From NCBI GenBank assembly GCA_963842155.1, contig CAWJFP010000011.1, positions 1 through 64,000 on the forward strand: 64,000 nucleotides of DNA, given 5' to 3'. The number at the start of each line of letters is the position of its first letter. Within the stretch, counting starts at the first letter, position 1. The notes beneath the pieces are model-generated. The model was not told the DNA's origin. It ran no database searches and saw only the letters and a list, made by a program, of their open reading frames with translations. The stretch comes from CAWJFP01 sp963842155 (GTDB lineage: Bacteria > Pseudomonadota > Alphaproteobacteria > JACZXZ01). The position numbers and the translations under genes are program-made. Below are positions 54,182 to 62,334 of the stretch, one piece after another.

Positions 54182-55078
54182 TCAGTCGGGCCCCCCGCCC
54201 TTGTTGACTCGCTCGATCGAGTAATGCTCGCGATATTTCTCGGTGACCCAGTTCGTCTTCACCAATATGAGAACGTCCGTGGTGTTGAATTGCTCGTCGA
54301 TCACCGCGCCGTCGCCGACGAAACCGCCGAGGCGGAGATAGCCCTTGATGAGCGGCGGAAGCCCCGCGAGGGCACGGCGCGAATCGATCGTCGCGGGATC
54401 GAGCTGGCGCATCTCGACATAGCGGCTGGGGAGCGCGCGGGCCCTGAGCTCGGGCGGCGCCAGATGATGCGTGTAGAGATAGGTCAGCGGCACGGCGAGC
54501 GCCTGAGGCTCGGTGCCGGGCAGGCTGGCGCAGCCGAACATGAGCGCGATCTCGTGCTTCCAGACATAGTCGGCGATGCCCTTCCACAAGAGCTGCATCG
54601 TGCCGCGCGTGCGGTAGCGCGCATCCACGCAAGAGCGCCCGAGCTCGAGGATCTCGCCCGGATAATTCTCGATCCTGCCGATATCGTATTCGGCCGCGCT
54701 GTAGAAGCCGCCGGCCGCGGCGGCGGCGGAGCGGCGGATGAGGCGGTAGGTGCCGATCACGCGGCGCTCGGCGCCCTGCTGGTCGCGGTCGATCACGAGA
54801 AGATGGTCGGCGACGTCGTCATAGCGGTCGAAGTCGCGGCGGCGCGCGGCCATCTCGGGGGTCGGACGGGCCGCCATCTCCTCGTAGAACACGCGATAGC
54901 GCAAGCCCTTCGCGGCGTCGATCTCCTGCGCGCTCTCGGCGAGCCGCACTTCGAGATTGCTCGCGTGCGCGGGTCGCTCCGGCGCCCGCGGCAGGCTTTC
55001 AGCTGGTGTGGCCTGGCTCACTCGAAACGCCCTCCCTGATGCGGCCGGGCTCGCGGCGCGCCGCGCGGGACTTCTCAT
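54182..55078 (-). CDS. olsB: L-ornithine N-alpha-acyltransferase-like (OlsB) protein
   Basis: A 298-aa GNAT-fold acyltransferase of the hemolysin-like OlsB group. Diagnostic stretches are GLRYRVFYEEMAARPTPEMA, ILELGRSCVDARYRTRGTMQ and IALMFGCASLPGTEPQALAV. It would attach a 3-hydroxyacyl chain from ACP to ornithine, the first step of ornithine lipid synthesis. ATG 55078 overlaps the fur stop (ATGA), so the two are coupled. The first 40 residues are low complexity and an inner start is possible. Confidence 0.88.
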   Translation of the reverse strand: MRSPARRAASPAASGRAFRVSQATPAESLPRAPERPAHASNLEVRLAESAQEIDAAKGLRYRVFYEEMAARPTPEMAARRRDFDRYDDVADHLLVIDRDQQGAERRVIGTYRLIRRSAAAAAGGFYSAAEYDIGRIENYPGEILELGRSCVDARYRTRGTMQLLWKGIADYVWKHEIALMFGCASLPGTEPQALAVPLTYLYTHHLAPPELRARALPSRYVEMRQLDPATIDSRRALAGLPPLIKGYLRLGGFVGDGAVIDEQFNTTDVLILVKTNWVTEKYREHYSIERVNKGGGPD

Positions 55079-55512
55079 TTTTTTGTCTTGTTGTTCTTGC
55101 GTGCCGCGTCGAGCGGCACACCGTAAAGCTCGAGCCGGTGATCGACGATTTCGAAGCCGAGCTCGGCCGCCACCTGGCGTTGCAGCTGCTCGATCTTCTC
55201 GTTCGTGAACTCGATGACGCGGCCGGTCTGGATGTCGATCAGATGATCATGGTGCGATTCCGGAATCTCCTCGTAGCGCGACCGGCCGTCGCGGAAATCA
55301 TGGCGCTCGAGGATATTCGCCTCCTCGAACAGCCGCACCGTGCGGTAGACCGTGGAAATGCTGATATGCGGATCGAGAGCGACCGCCCGCTTATGGACCT
55401 GCTCGACGTCGGGGTGATCATGCGCGTCCGAGAGGACGCGGGCGATGACCCGGCGCTGATCGGTCATTTTCAGGCCCTTGTCGCTGCATAGGCGCTCGAG
55501 GCGCGACGGCAT
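55075..55512 (-). CDS. fur: Fur-family regulator
   Basis: A 145-aa metal-responsive repressor. N-terminal winged helix (LKMTDQRRVIARVLSDAHDH, ISISTVYRTVRLFEEANILE) followed by the metal-binding SHHDHLIDIQTGRVIEFTNE. No CxxC structural zinc site is seen, as in alphaproteobacterial Fur/Mur proteins. It may therefore respond to manganese or iron. Coupled to olsB by a four-base overlap. Confidence 0.93.
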   Translation of the reverse strand: MPSRLERLCSDKGLKMTDQRRVIARVLSDAHDHPDVEQVHKRAVALDPHISISTVYRTVRLFEEANILERHDFRDGRSRYEEIPESHHDHLIDIQTGRVIEFTNEKIEQLQRQVAAELGFEIVDHRLELYGVPLDAARKNNKTKK

Positions 55513-55674
55513 GGTCCAATCCGTTTTTCGAGCTTAACCACAATATAGCGACAAAGGCGCCCCTCGCCTACGGCCCATCGGCCGCAGCGAGGCGCTCGCG
55601 CCCGCCGTTCAGGGTCATTTCCCGGGCAGCCTGCGGTAAATTCTTGATTTTTCTTAATTCAGGCCGCAACGCGG

Positions 55675-56100
55675 TCAGTTCTGCCGCGCGCCGCCTTTGC
55701 GCGCCCTGGTGCCCAGCCCGATCTCCTTGGCGAGACGGCTGCGTTGGCGCGCATAGTTGGGCGCGACCATCGGATAGTCCGGCGCCAGGCTCCAACGCTC
55801 GCGATATTGCTCCGGCGTGAGGTTGTAGGCCGTTTTCAGATGGCGCTTCAACATCTTGAGTTTCTTGCCGTCTTCCAGGCAAACCACATAGTCGGGCGTG
55901 ATCGAGCGCTTGATCGGCACGGCCGGCTGGGGGCGCTCCGGCGCGGCCTCGACGGGTTTTTCCAGTCCTGAGAGGCTGTGATGGACGGATTTGATGAGAT
56001 GGGGCAACTCATCGACCGGCACGCTGTTCTTGGACACGTGGGCAGCGACGATTTTGGCCGTCAAGGACAATAGCTCGCCTTGGTTCGACTGATCAGTCAT
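55675..56100 (-). CDS. MucR/Ros-family transcriptional regulator
   Basis: A 141-aa prokaryotic zinc-finger regulator. The N-terminus (LLSLTAKIVAAHVSKNSVPV) mediates oligomerisation. The finger is YVVCLEDGKKLKMLKRHLKT with the conserved continuation YNLTPEQYRERWSL and YPMVAPNYARQRSRLAKEIG. The second finger Cys is Asp, which is normal for MucR proteins. It acts as a global, H-NS-like regulator of surface and cell-cycle genes. Lies between fur and rimI in an alphaproteobacterial order. Confidence 0.94.
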   Translation of the reverse strand: MTDQSNQGELLSLTAKIVAAHVSKNSVPVDELPHLIKSVHHSLSGLEKPVEAAPERPQPAVPIKRSITPDYVVCLEDGKKLKMLKRHLKTAYNLTPEQYRERWSLAPDYPMVAPNYARQRSRLAKEIGLGTRARKGGARQN

Positions 56101-56211
56101 TATTTGGGGTCCTCCAGAGCAACAGTGGCCTTTATATAATTATTTTCCCCGGATTCACAACATCCTTGAATCGTCCAAGTCTTTCACGCGGAGACCTGCG
56201 GTAACGGCCGG

Positions 56212-56700
56212 CTAATCCCGGCGCCTATGCCGCAATATCAGCGCGTCGGTGACATTTCCGCTTCCGTCGCGGTAATAGGCGGCGCGCCGACCGACGGGCT
56301 CGAAGCCGAGCCTTGCATAGAGCTGGCGCGCGGGCTCGTTGTCCTCGGCGACCTCGAGAAAGACCGTCGCGGCGCCCACCTCCCTTGCATATGCGACGGC
56401 CGTCTCGAGCAAGGCGGTGGCGATACCCCGCCGCCGCATCTCGGGCAGGACCGCGAGGGTCGCCACCTCGCATTCCCCACCGGCAACCCGGCAAAGAATG
56501 AAGCCCAGCGCCTCCTGCGCCGCCTCGCCCGCGGGGGCCGGGCGGGGGGCCGAAAAGGCGATCAGAGCGAAACTGGTCGGCCAGGCAAGCAGCTCGGCAA
56601 ACGCCGCCGCCACCCAGGATTGGGCAAAGCTCTTTTCATGTAGCGCGGCCAGGCGATCGGCCTCGGACATCTTCGCCACGCGGATAGCGAAGCCGCTCAC
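56212..56700 (-). CDS. rimI: ribosomal protein S18-alanine N-acetyltransferase RimI
   Basis: A 162-aa GNAT acetyltransferase. The acetyl-CoA motif is LAVLPEMRRRGIATALLETA, followed by VFLEVAEDNEPARQLYARLG and RRAAYYRDGSGNVTDALILR, as in RimI. The GTG at 56700 overlaps the tsaB stop, and the tsaB-rimI pair is characteristic. The long upstream frame is a shadow of tsaB. Confidence 0.93.
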   Translation of the reverse strand: MSGFAIRVAKMSEADRLAALHEKSFAQSWVAAAFAELLAWPTSFALIAFSAPRPAPAGEAAQEALGFILCRVAGGECEVATLAVLPEMRRRGIATALLETAVAYAREVGAATVFLEVAEDNEPARQLYARLGFEPVGRRAAYYRDGSGNVTDALILRHRRRD

Positions 56701-57377
56701 GCGCGCCCTCCGGCCGCGGCCGGCAAGGTCACGTCCGGCGGGCGCAGATAAAGCGGCGCCGGCGGCCGCATCGAGGCTTGGGCCACGCGCTCGGCCGCGA
56801 TCGCCGCGACGAGCGCGGCGTCGGGCAGGCCGGAACCGGTGGCGAAGCGGAGCTCGCAGCCGGCCGCGCGCAAGCCGGCCTCGGCGCGATGGGCGGCGTC
56901 GCCCGCGAGGAGCAGCTTCTCGCCGGCGAAGCGCTCGGCGAGTTCGCGCGGCTCGAGCGCGAGGGGTGGAGAAAGCGGCGCGAGATCGGCGTCGAAGGCT
57001 TGGGCATAGAGATCGGCGCGCTTGCTTTCGAGCAGCACCAAAAGCTTGCGCCCCGCGCGCTCCTCGGCGAGCGTGGCGCGCGCCACGGCTTCCAGGCTGC
57101 CGATCCCGAGCATGGGCCGGGCGCTGGCGAGGGCAAGGCCCCGCAATGAAGCAAGCCCGATGCGCAAGCCGGTGAAAGTGCCGGGGCCGACCGTCGCGGC
57201 GATGAGGTCGAGATCGGCGAAGCGCCAGCCGGCCTCCTCCAGCACCGCGAGGATCATGGGCATCAGCCGCTCGGCCTGGCCGCGCTCGAGCGCCTCGCGC
57301 CGCGCCGCGACCACGCCCTCCTGCCAGAGCGCGGCCGAACAGGCGGCGCCCGAGCAATCGAAGGCCAGGATCCTCAT
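56697..57377 (-). CDS. tsaB: tRNA threonylcarbamoyladenosine biosynthesis protein TsaB
   Basis: A 226-aa ASKHA-fold protein that partners TsaD and TsaE in t6A37 synthesis. N-terminus MRILAFDCSGAACSAAL, then LDLIAATVGPGTFTGLRIGL, LALASARPMLGIGSLEAVA. Its C-terminal subdomain is degenerate, as expected for TsaB. Followed by rimI with a four-base overlap. Confidence 0.94.
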   Translation of the reverse strand: MRILAFDCSGAACSAALWQEGVVAARREALERGQAERLMPMILAVLEEAGWRFADLDLIAATVGPGTFTGLRIGLASLRGLALASARPMLGIGSLEAVARATLAEERAGRKLLVLLESKRADLYAQAFDADLAPLSPPLALEPRELAERFAGEKLLLAGDAAHRAEAGLRAAGCELRFATGSGLPDAALVAAIAAERVAQASMRPPAPLYLRPPDVTLPAAAGGRA

Positions 57378-57484
57378 GGCGCTGGCCTCATGCTAGTGTT
57401 TTTGATCGGAGGTTCGTTCGAACCGCCCATGCCGCCGCTGACCATCAGCTCCCGAGGAGCCCCGCTCATGTTCCTGGCGCCCTG

Positions 57485-58033
57485 ATGCTGGTCGAGATCG
57501 CCCCGCCCCATGATCCCGTGACACTCGAGATCGCCTATGCCACGGCGGAAAACTTCACCGCCAAGCCGATCTATCGCCGCGCCGCCTGCTATCTCCGTCC
57601 AGAGGCGGTCGAGCGCCTGCGGGCGGCGATCGAGCTGGCCGGCGCGCTCGATCTCCGCTTCAAGATCTTCGACGCCTACCGCCCGCCGGAGGCGCAATGG
57701 GTGATGTGGAACCATAGCCCCGATCCGGAATTCCTCGCCGACCCGCGCCGCGGCTCGCCTCATTCGCGCGGCGTCGCGGTCGATCTGACCCTGCTCGCGG
57801 CGGATGGAACGGCGCTCGACATGGGCACGGCCTTCGACGCCTTCACCCCGCTCTCCCACCATGGCGACCGGACGATCTCGCCCGAAGCGCAACGCAACCG
57901 CCATCTTCTCCTCGGGCTGATGACCGCCGCGGGCTGGGATTTCTACCGCAATGAATGGTGGCATTATCAGCTTTTCGAGGCGCGGCGCTATCCGCTCATC
58001 GCCGACGGCGCTCTCGCGCCGGCCATGATGTAG
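57485..58033 (+). CDS. D-alanyl-D-alanine dipeptidase (VanX/DdpX type)
   Basis: A 182-aa zinc dipeptidase. The zinc motif is GSPHSRGVAVDLTLLA (SxHxxGxAxD), and the catalytic Glu plus third zinc His are in YRNEWWHYQLFE. The substrate-binding FKIFDAYRPPEAQ precedes them. It would release D-Ala from D-Ala-D-Ala during peptidoglycan turnover; no vanA/H genes are near, so it is not resistance linked. It is inserted on the opposite strand between tsaB and nfuA. Confidence 0.93.
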   Translation: MLVEIAPPHDPVTLEIAYATAENFTAKPIYRRAACYLRPEAVERLRAAIELAGALDLRFKIFDAYRPPEAQWVMWNHSPDPEFLADPRRGSPHSRGVAVDLTLLAADGTALDMGTAFDAFTPLSHHGDRTISPEAQRNRHLLLGLMTAAGWDFYRNEWWHYQLFEARRYPLIADGALAPAMM

Positions 58034-58074
58034 GGGAAAAGGCAGGGGCCGGGCGAAGAGCGCGGCCGCGCCGC

Positions 58075-58629
58075 TCAGACGGCGCGGACCTCGGTGACCT
58101 CGGGCAGATAATGGCGCAGCATGTTCTCGATCCCCGCCTTCAAGGTGGCGGTGGAGCTGGGGCAGCCCGAGCAGGAGCCTTGCATATGGAGATAGACTAC
58201 GCCGTCCTCGAAGCCGTGAAAGATGATGTCGCCGCCATCCATCGCCACGGCGGGGCGCACGCGGGTATCGAGCAGCTCCTTGATCTGGACGACGATCTCG
58301 CTCTCGTCCTCGGCGCCGGCTGAGGCGGCGGGCGCCGCATCGCTCTCGAGCAGCACGGGCTTTCCGGCAGTGAAATGCTCCATGATGGCGCCCAGGATGG
58401 AGGGCTTGAGGAGCTGCCATTCGCGGCCCTCCTCCTTGGTCACGGTCACGAAATCCGAACCCAGGAAGACGCCGTTCACGCCCTCGATATGGAAGAGCCG
58501 CTCGGCCAAGGGCGAGCGCGCGGCCGTCTCGGGCGAGGGGAAATCGGCGGTGCCGGATTTCATCACCTCGCGGCCGGGCAGGAATTTGAGCGTCGCGGGA
58601 TTGGGCGTCTGCTCGGTCTGGATGAACAT
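58075..58629 (-). CDS. NfuA-type iron-sulfur cluster scaffold
   Basis: A 184-aa protein with an N-terminal Nfu_N domain (MFIQTEQTPNPATLKFLPGR, GVFLGSDFVTVTKEEGREW) and a C-terminal NifU domain carrying C-x2-C in MQGSCSGCPSSTATL. It carries Fe-S clusters to target enzymes. ATG 58629 gives the conserved Nfu start; the much longer open frame upstream has no support. Confidence 0.95.
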   Translation of the reverse strand: MFIQTEQTPNPATLKFLPGREVMKSGTADFPSPETAARSPLAERLFHIEGVNGVFLGSDFVTVTKEEGREWQLLKPSILGAIMEHFTAGKPVLLESDAAPAASAGAEDESEIVVQIKELLDTRVRPAVAMDGGDIIFHGFEDGVVYLHMQGSCSGCPSSTATLKAGIENMLRHYLPEVTEVRAV

Positions 58630-58806
58630 CGAGAACCTTCCTCGGGGCTTCCGCGCTGGGCCTCGCGACAGTTCGCTGGCGTCCCTTAAATGGAGCATAG
58701 CCCTAGGAAGGTCAAGGCTTTGCGCGATTTGCGGCGGCGTGATTGGACGCGCCGGGGAAGGCGCCATATATGCTAAGCTCGCTGCAGTTGCGAAAGGAGC
58801 TTCCGT

Positions 58807-60072
58807 TTGAGTCAAGTCGAGCTGAGCCGCCACGCGTCGCGCGAGGTCGTGCCGCAACGCGCCCCGCGGCTCGTCCTGCCGCCGGTGACGGAATGGCTGC
58901 TGAACGAGGGGCGGCTGATCGAGAACGGCGCCGAGCTCTTCGTCTCCCTTTGCGAGCGCCTTCATGACAGCGGCATTTCGATCAGCCGCGCGACGCTGCA
59001 CGCGCGCGTGCTGCATCCGCAGCTGCTCGGCTTCAACTATCTCTGGCGCAAGGGCCAGCCCTTCCAGGTCATCCAGCGCGAGCACGGCGTCGAGCTGACC
59101 GAGTCCTTCCTGCAAAGCCCGATCCGCGTCATCATGGAGGGCGCCTCGGGCCTAAGGCGGCGGCTCGACCTGCCCAATCCGCAGCTCGATTTCCCCATCC
59201 TCGAGGAACTCAAGGAGGAGGGCTATACCGACTATGTGGTGATGGGACTCAACGAGACCGACGGCCCGCGCACGGTATTGACCTGGGCCACCGACCGGCC
59301 CGGCGGCTTCCCGACCGACGATCTCGTCATGCTCTACGACCTGCTGCCCTTCCTCGCGCTCATCGTCGAGGCGAAGAAGCAAAAGCGCACGGCGGAGAAC
59401 CTGCTCGACGTCTATCTCGGCCATCTGAGCGGCCAGCGCGTTCTTCGTGGCAGCATCAAGCGCGGCGAGATCGAGACCATCCACGCGGCGCTCTGGTATT
59501 GCGACATGCGCGGCTTCACCGCGCTCTCGGACACGCTGCCGCCGGAAGAGATGATCGCGTTGCTCAACGATTTCTTCGAGGCCATGGCCGAGCCGGTCAT
59601 CAAGCGCGGCGGCGAGGTGCTCAAATTCATCGGCGACGCGATGCTGGCGATCTTCCCGCTCGATCGCGAGCTGGGCGACAACCGCATCTGCGCCGCGATG
59701 GAGTCGGCGGCCGAGGCGCTGCAGAACCTGCGCGCGCTCAACGCGCGCAACGAGGCCGAGGGGCGGCGCGCCTTGCGTTGCGGCATAGCGCTCCATATCG
59801 GCGACGTCGGCTACGGCAATATCGGCGCGCTCACGCGCCTCGACTTCACCGTGATCGGCGCCGCCGTCAACAAGGTCGTGCGCATCGAGGCGCAGACCAA
59901 GCGGCTCGAGCGCCCGCTGCTCGTGTCGGCGGATTTCGCCCGGCGCTGCACCTATCCGCTCGAGTCGCTCGGCTTCCATGCGCTCCGCGGCATCGCCGAG
60001 CCCGAGGAGCTGTTCTGCTCGCCTGCCGCGGAAGCGGGCCTCGAAAGCCTCGTCGCGGTCAAATCCAAATAG
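58807..60072 (+). CDS. class III adenylate cyclase
   Basis: A 421-aa cytosolic cyclase. The N-terminal half (residues 1-210) is an uncharacterised sensory part conserved in rhizobial cyclases. The catalytic domain has the metal Asp in YCDMRGFTALSD, the adenine-selecting Lys in EVLKFIGDAMLAIF, and the transition-state Asn/Arg in AAVNKVVRIEA. TTG 58807 is the likely start, with AAAGGAG upstream and no ATG in range. Converges on the usp gene. Confidence 0.93.
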   Translation: MSQVELSRHASREVVPQRAPRLVLPPVTEWLLNEGRLIENGAELFVSLCERLHDSGISISRATLHARVLHPQLLGFNYLWRKGQPFQVIQREHGVELTESFLQSPIRVIMEGASGLRRRLDLPNPQLDFPILEELKEEGYTDYVVMGLNETDGPRTVLTWATDRPGGFPTDDLVMLYDLLPFLALIVEAKKQKRTAENLLDVYLGHLSGQRVLRGSIKRGEIETIHAALWYCDMRGFTALSDTLPPEEMIALLNDFFEAMAEPVIKRGGEVLKFIGDAMLAIFPLDRELGDNRICAAMESAAEALQNLRALNARNEAEGRRALRCGIALHIGDVGYGNIGALTRLDFTVIGAAVNKVVRIEAQTKRLERPLLVSADFARRCTYPLESLGFHALRGIAEPEELFCSPAAEAGLESLVAVKSK

Positions 60073-60098
60073 CGGGCGGCGCCCGGCGCGCGCGGCGA

Positions 60099-60584
60099 TC
60101 AGGTCAGCGCGTCGATCTGCGCCTCGCTGAGATTGCCCGGAACGATGGTGAGCGGCACCTTGAGCTTGCCGACATGCTTGCCGGCAAGGGCGGTGACCAG
60201 CGGGCCCGGCCCCTTGAGGCCGGGATCGGCGCCGAGCACGAGTGCCGCGATGGTCGGGTCCTCGTCCATGAGGGCGAGCAGCTCGTCGAGCGGCCTGCCC
60301 TCGCGGATATGGATGACCGGCATGGTGCCGGTCCATTCCACCACCTTGGCCGAGAACTCCTGCAGCTTCTGCTCCGCCTCCTCGCGGCTCTCGCTCGCCA
60401 TCAGCCGCTCGACCGCCATCCAATGCAGCCCCTCCGCCGGCTCGATCACATGGAGGAGGGAGATGCGCTGCCCGCGCGCGCGCGCCCGGCGGCAGGCGTA
60501 GCGCAGCGCCACCTGGAGCTCCTCGCTGCGGTCGATGACGACGAGGATGGACCGCTCGTCGCTCGCGCTGTCGGTTTCGGCCAT
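60099..60584 (-). CDS. universal stress protein
   Basis: A 161-aa UspA-fold protein (SILVVIDRSEELQVALRYAC, ISLLHVIEPAEG, VHIREGRPLDELLALM-like). The usual ATP motif GxxGxG(S/T) is not evident: the segment reads LVLGADPGLKGPGPLVTAL. It may therefore be of the non-ATP-binding type. ATG 60584 is preceded by a purine-rich GGGGGG. Follows the TIGR02186-type gene after 16 bp. Confidence 0.85.
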   Translation of the reverse strand: MAETDSASDERSILVVIDRSEELQVALRYACRRARARGQRISLLHVIEPAEGLHWMAVERLMASESREEAEQKLQEFSAKVVEWTGTMPVIHIREGRPLDELLALMDEDPTIAALVLGADPGLKGPGPLVTALAGKHVGKLKVPLTIVPGNLSEAQIDALT

Positions 60585-60600
60585 GATGCCCCCCAAGCTC

Positions 60601-61341
60601 TCAGATGCGCCTGAAGATCGCGCCCGCCAGCCAGCCCGCGAACAGCGCGAGCAGCACCGCGATGACGCCGTAGGCGGCGGCGTCGCGATGGGCGAACTCG
60701 AAGATATCCGCGTCGACGCCCGCCTTGCCGACGACGAGCGGCGTAGTCTGGGCGCCGACCGCGGCGCCATGGCGGAAGAGGAACACATCCACTTGATAGG
60801 CGCCGACCGGCACGTTCGAGGGGAAATGCACGTCCACCCTGAAGAGCCGCGCGCCGAGGAAGCTCACCTTGGCGGTCGCACGGGCATAGAGGCCCTCGGC
60901 GCGCTTGTTGCGGATCAGCGCCTCGCGATAGCGCGCCACGATGGCGGGATCGCGCGCCTCCTCCGGCACGAGGCGCAGATATTCCGTGCCGATCTCCGCG
61001 CGCGCCCGCTCGGCGGGCGGCACCGTCTTGTCGAGATCGCCGCTGGCCGCCACGAAATAGAAGGACGGCACATGGTCGAAGACCATCGACTTGCGGTTCA
61101 CATAGATGCCGAGGTCGCGCGACTTGCGCCGCACCGTGACCTCCTCCTCCGGACCGCGCACCACGACGACCACGTCGCCCTCGCCCTCGACCGCGCCGAA
61201 AAGCAGCACCTCGCTGCCGGCGAAGCTGGTGGTGATGGCGACGAGATGGCTCGAGAGGTCGGCGATGAGGGCCTGGCCATGCGCCGCTGCGGCCCCGAAG
61301 AGCACGAGGATGGCGGCCGCGGCGCTCGCCGCGCGGCTCAT
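60601..61341 (-). CDS. TIGR02186-type membrane-anchored protein
   Basis: A 246-aa protein with a signal peptide (AASAAAAILVLFGAAAAHG), an extracytoplasmic beta-rich domain (GSEVLLFGAVEGEGDVVVVV, MVFDHVPSFYFVAAS, VGAYQVDVFLFRHG) and a C-terminal membrane helix (AYGVIAVLLALFAGWLAGAI). This family is found beside TauE/SafE permeases in alphaproteobacteria, as here with a four-base overlap (ATGA). The exact role is unknown; it may assist the permease. Confidence 0.88.
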   Translation of the reverse strand: MSRAASAAAAILVLFGAAAAHGQALIADLSSHLVAITTSFAGSEVLLFGAVEGEGDVVVVVRGPEEEVTVRRKSRDLGIYVNRKSMVFDHVPSFYFVAASGDLDKTVPPAERARAEIGTEYLRLVPEEARDPAIVARYREALIRNKRAEGLYARATAKVSFLGARLFRVDVHFPSNVPVGAYQVDVFLFRHGAAVGAQTTPLVVGKAGVDADIFEFAHRDAAAYGVIAVLLALFAGWLAGAIFRRI

Positions 61342-62261
61342 GCGCCGCCCTGCCGGACGATCGAGTAGAGGTCGGCCGGCGGGACCACCAAATCCCACAC
61401 GAGCTTGGCCGCGACCGCGAGGAGCAGAAGGCCGAGGAGCGCGCGGATCTGCTCGCCGCGCAGCCGGTCGCCCGCGCGCACGCCGAGCTGCGCGCCGACG
61501 GCGCCGCCCACCAGCGTGATCGCGGCCAGCACCAGGTCCACGGTGTGGGTGTTGACCGCCTGAAGGAAGGTCACGTTCGCGGTGACGAAGACCATCTGGA
61601 AGAGCGAGGTGCCGGCAACCATCGCCGTCGGCATGCCGAGCAGGTATATCATCGCCGGCACGATGATGAAGCCGCCGCCCACTCCCATCACGGCGACGAG
61701 GACGCCGACGAAGAGCCCGATCCCGAAGGGCACCAGCACGCTCACATAGATGCGCGAGCGGTAGAAGCGCATGCGGAACGGCAGCACGCGCACCCAGCGC
61801 GGATGGCGCCCGGCGCGGCGCTGGGGCGAAGCGGGCAGCCGCGCCTTGAGCGCGGCGCGCACGCTTTCGAACAGCATCAGCCCGCCGATCAGCCCGAGCA
61901 GCAACGCGTAGCTCAGCGAGATCACCAGCTCGACCTGGCCAAGGCGCGAGAGCAGCTTGAAGAGCCAGACGCCGAGCGAGGAGCCGAAGAGCCCGCCGAC
62001 CACCATGACGAGCCCCATGCGGACATCCACCTTGTCGCGCCGCCAGGAGGCGAAGGCGCCCGAGCTCGAGGTCGCGATGAGCTGGTTCGCTTGCGTGCTC
62101 ACCGCAACGGCCGGCGGCACGCCGATGAAGATGAGGAGCGGCGTCATGAGAAAGCCGCCGCCCACGCCCAGGAGACCCGAGAGAAAGCCGGTGACCCCGC
62201 CGAGCCCCAGCAGCAGCAGGAAATTGACGGAGAGCTCGGCGATGGGCAGATAGATTTCCAT
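61338..62261 (-). CDS. TauE/SafE-family sulfite/anion exporter
   Basis: A 307-aa integral membrane protein with about eight helices and the two internal repeats of the family (GLGGVTGFLSGLLGVGGGFL and GLFVGVLVAVMGVGGGFIIV). These permeases export sulfite, sulfoacetate or related anions. Translationally coupled to the TIGR02186-type gene downstream. The substrate cannot be read from sequence. Confidence 0.93.
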   Translation of the reverse strand: MEIYLPIAELSVNFLLLLGLGGVTGFLSGLLGVGGGFLMTPLLIFIGVPPAVAVSTQANQLIATSSSGAFASWRRDKVDVRMGLVMVVGGLFGSSLGVWLFKLLSRLGQVELVISLSYALLLGLIGGLMLFESVRAALKARLPASPQRRAGRHPRWVRVLPFRMRFYRSRIYVSVLVPFGIGLFVGVLVAVMGVGGGFIIVPAMIYLLGMPTAMVAGTSLFQMVFVTANVTFLQAVNTHTVDLVLAAITLVGGAVGAQLGVRAGDRLRGEQIRALLGLLLLAVAAKLVWDLVVPPADLYSIVRQGGA

Positions 62262-62334
62262 GGCTCGCTGCTCACCCCTGAGCGAAACGCGATGCTAAGC
62301 GCGCCTGGCCGCACCGGTCATGGCGTCGCTCCCC

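Noticed and set aside
55675..56100. MucR zinc finger with Asp replacing a Cys as a defect
   Set aside because: CLEDGKKLKMLKRHL is the normal form in MucR proteins, so nothing is missing.
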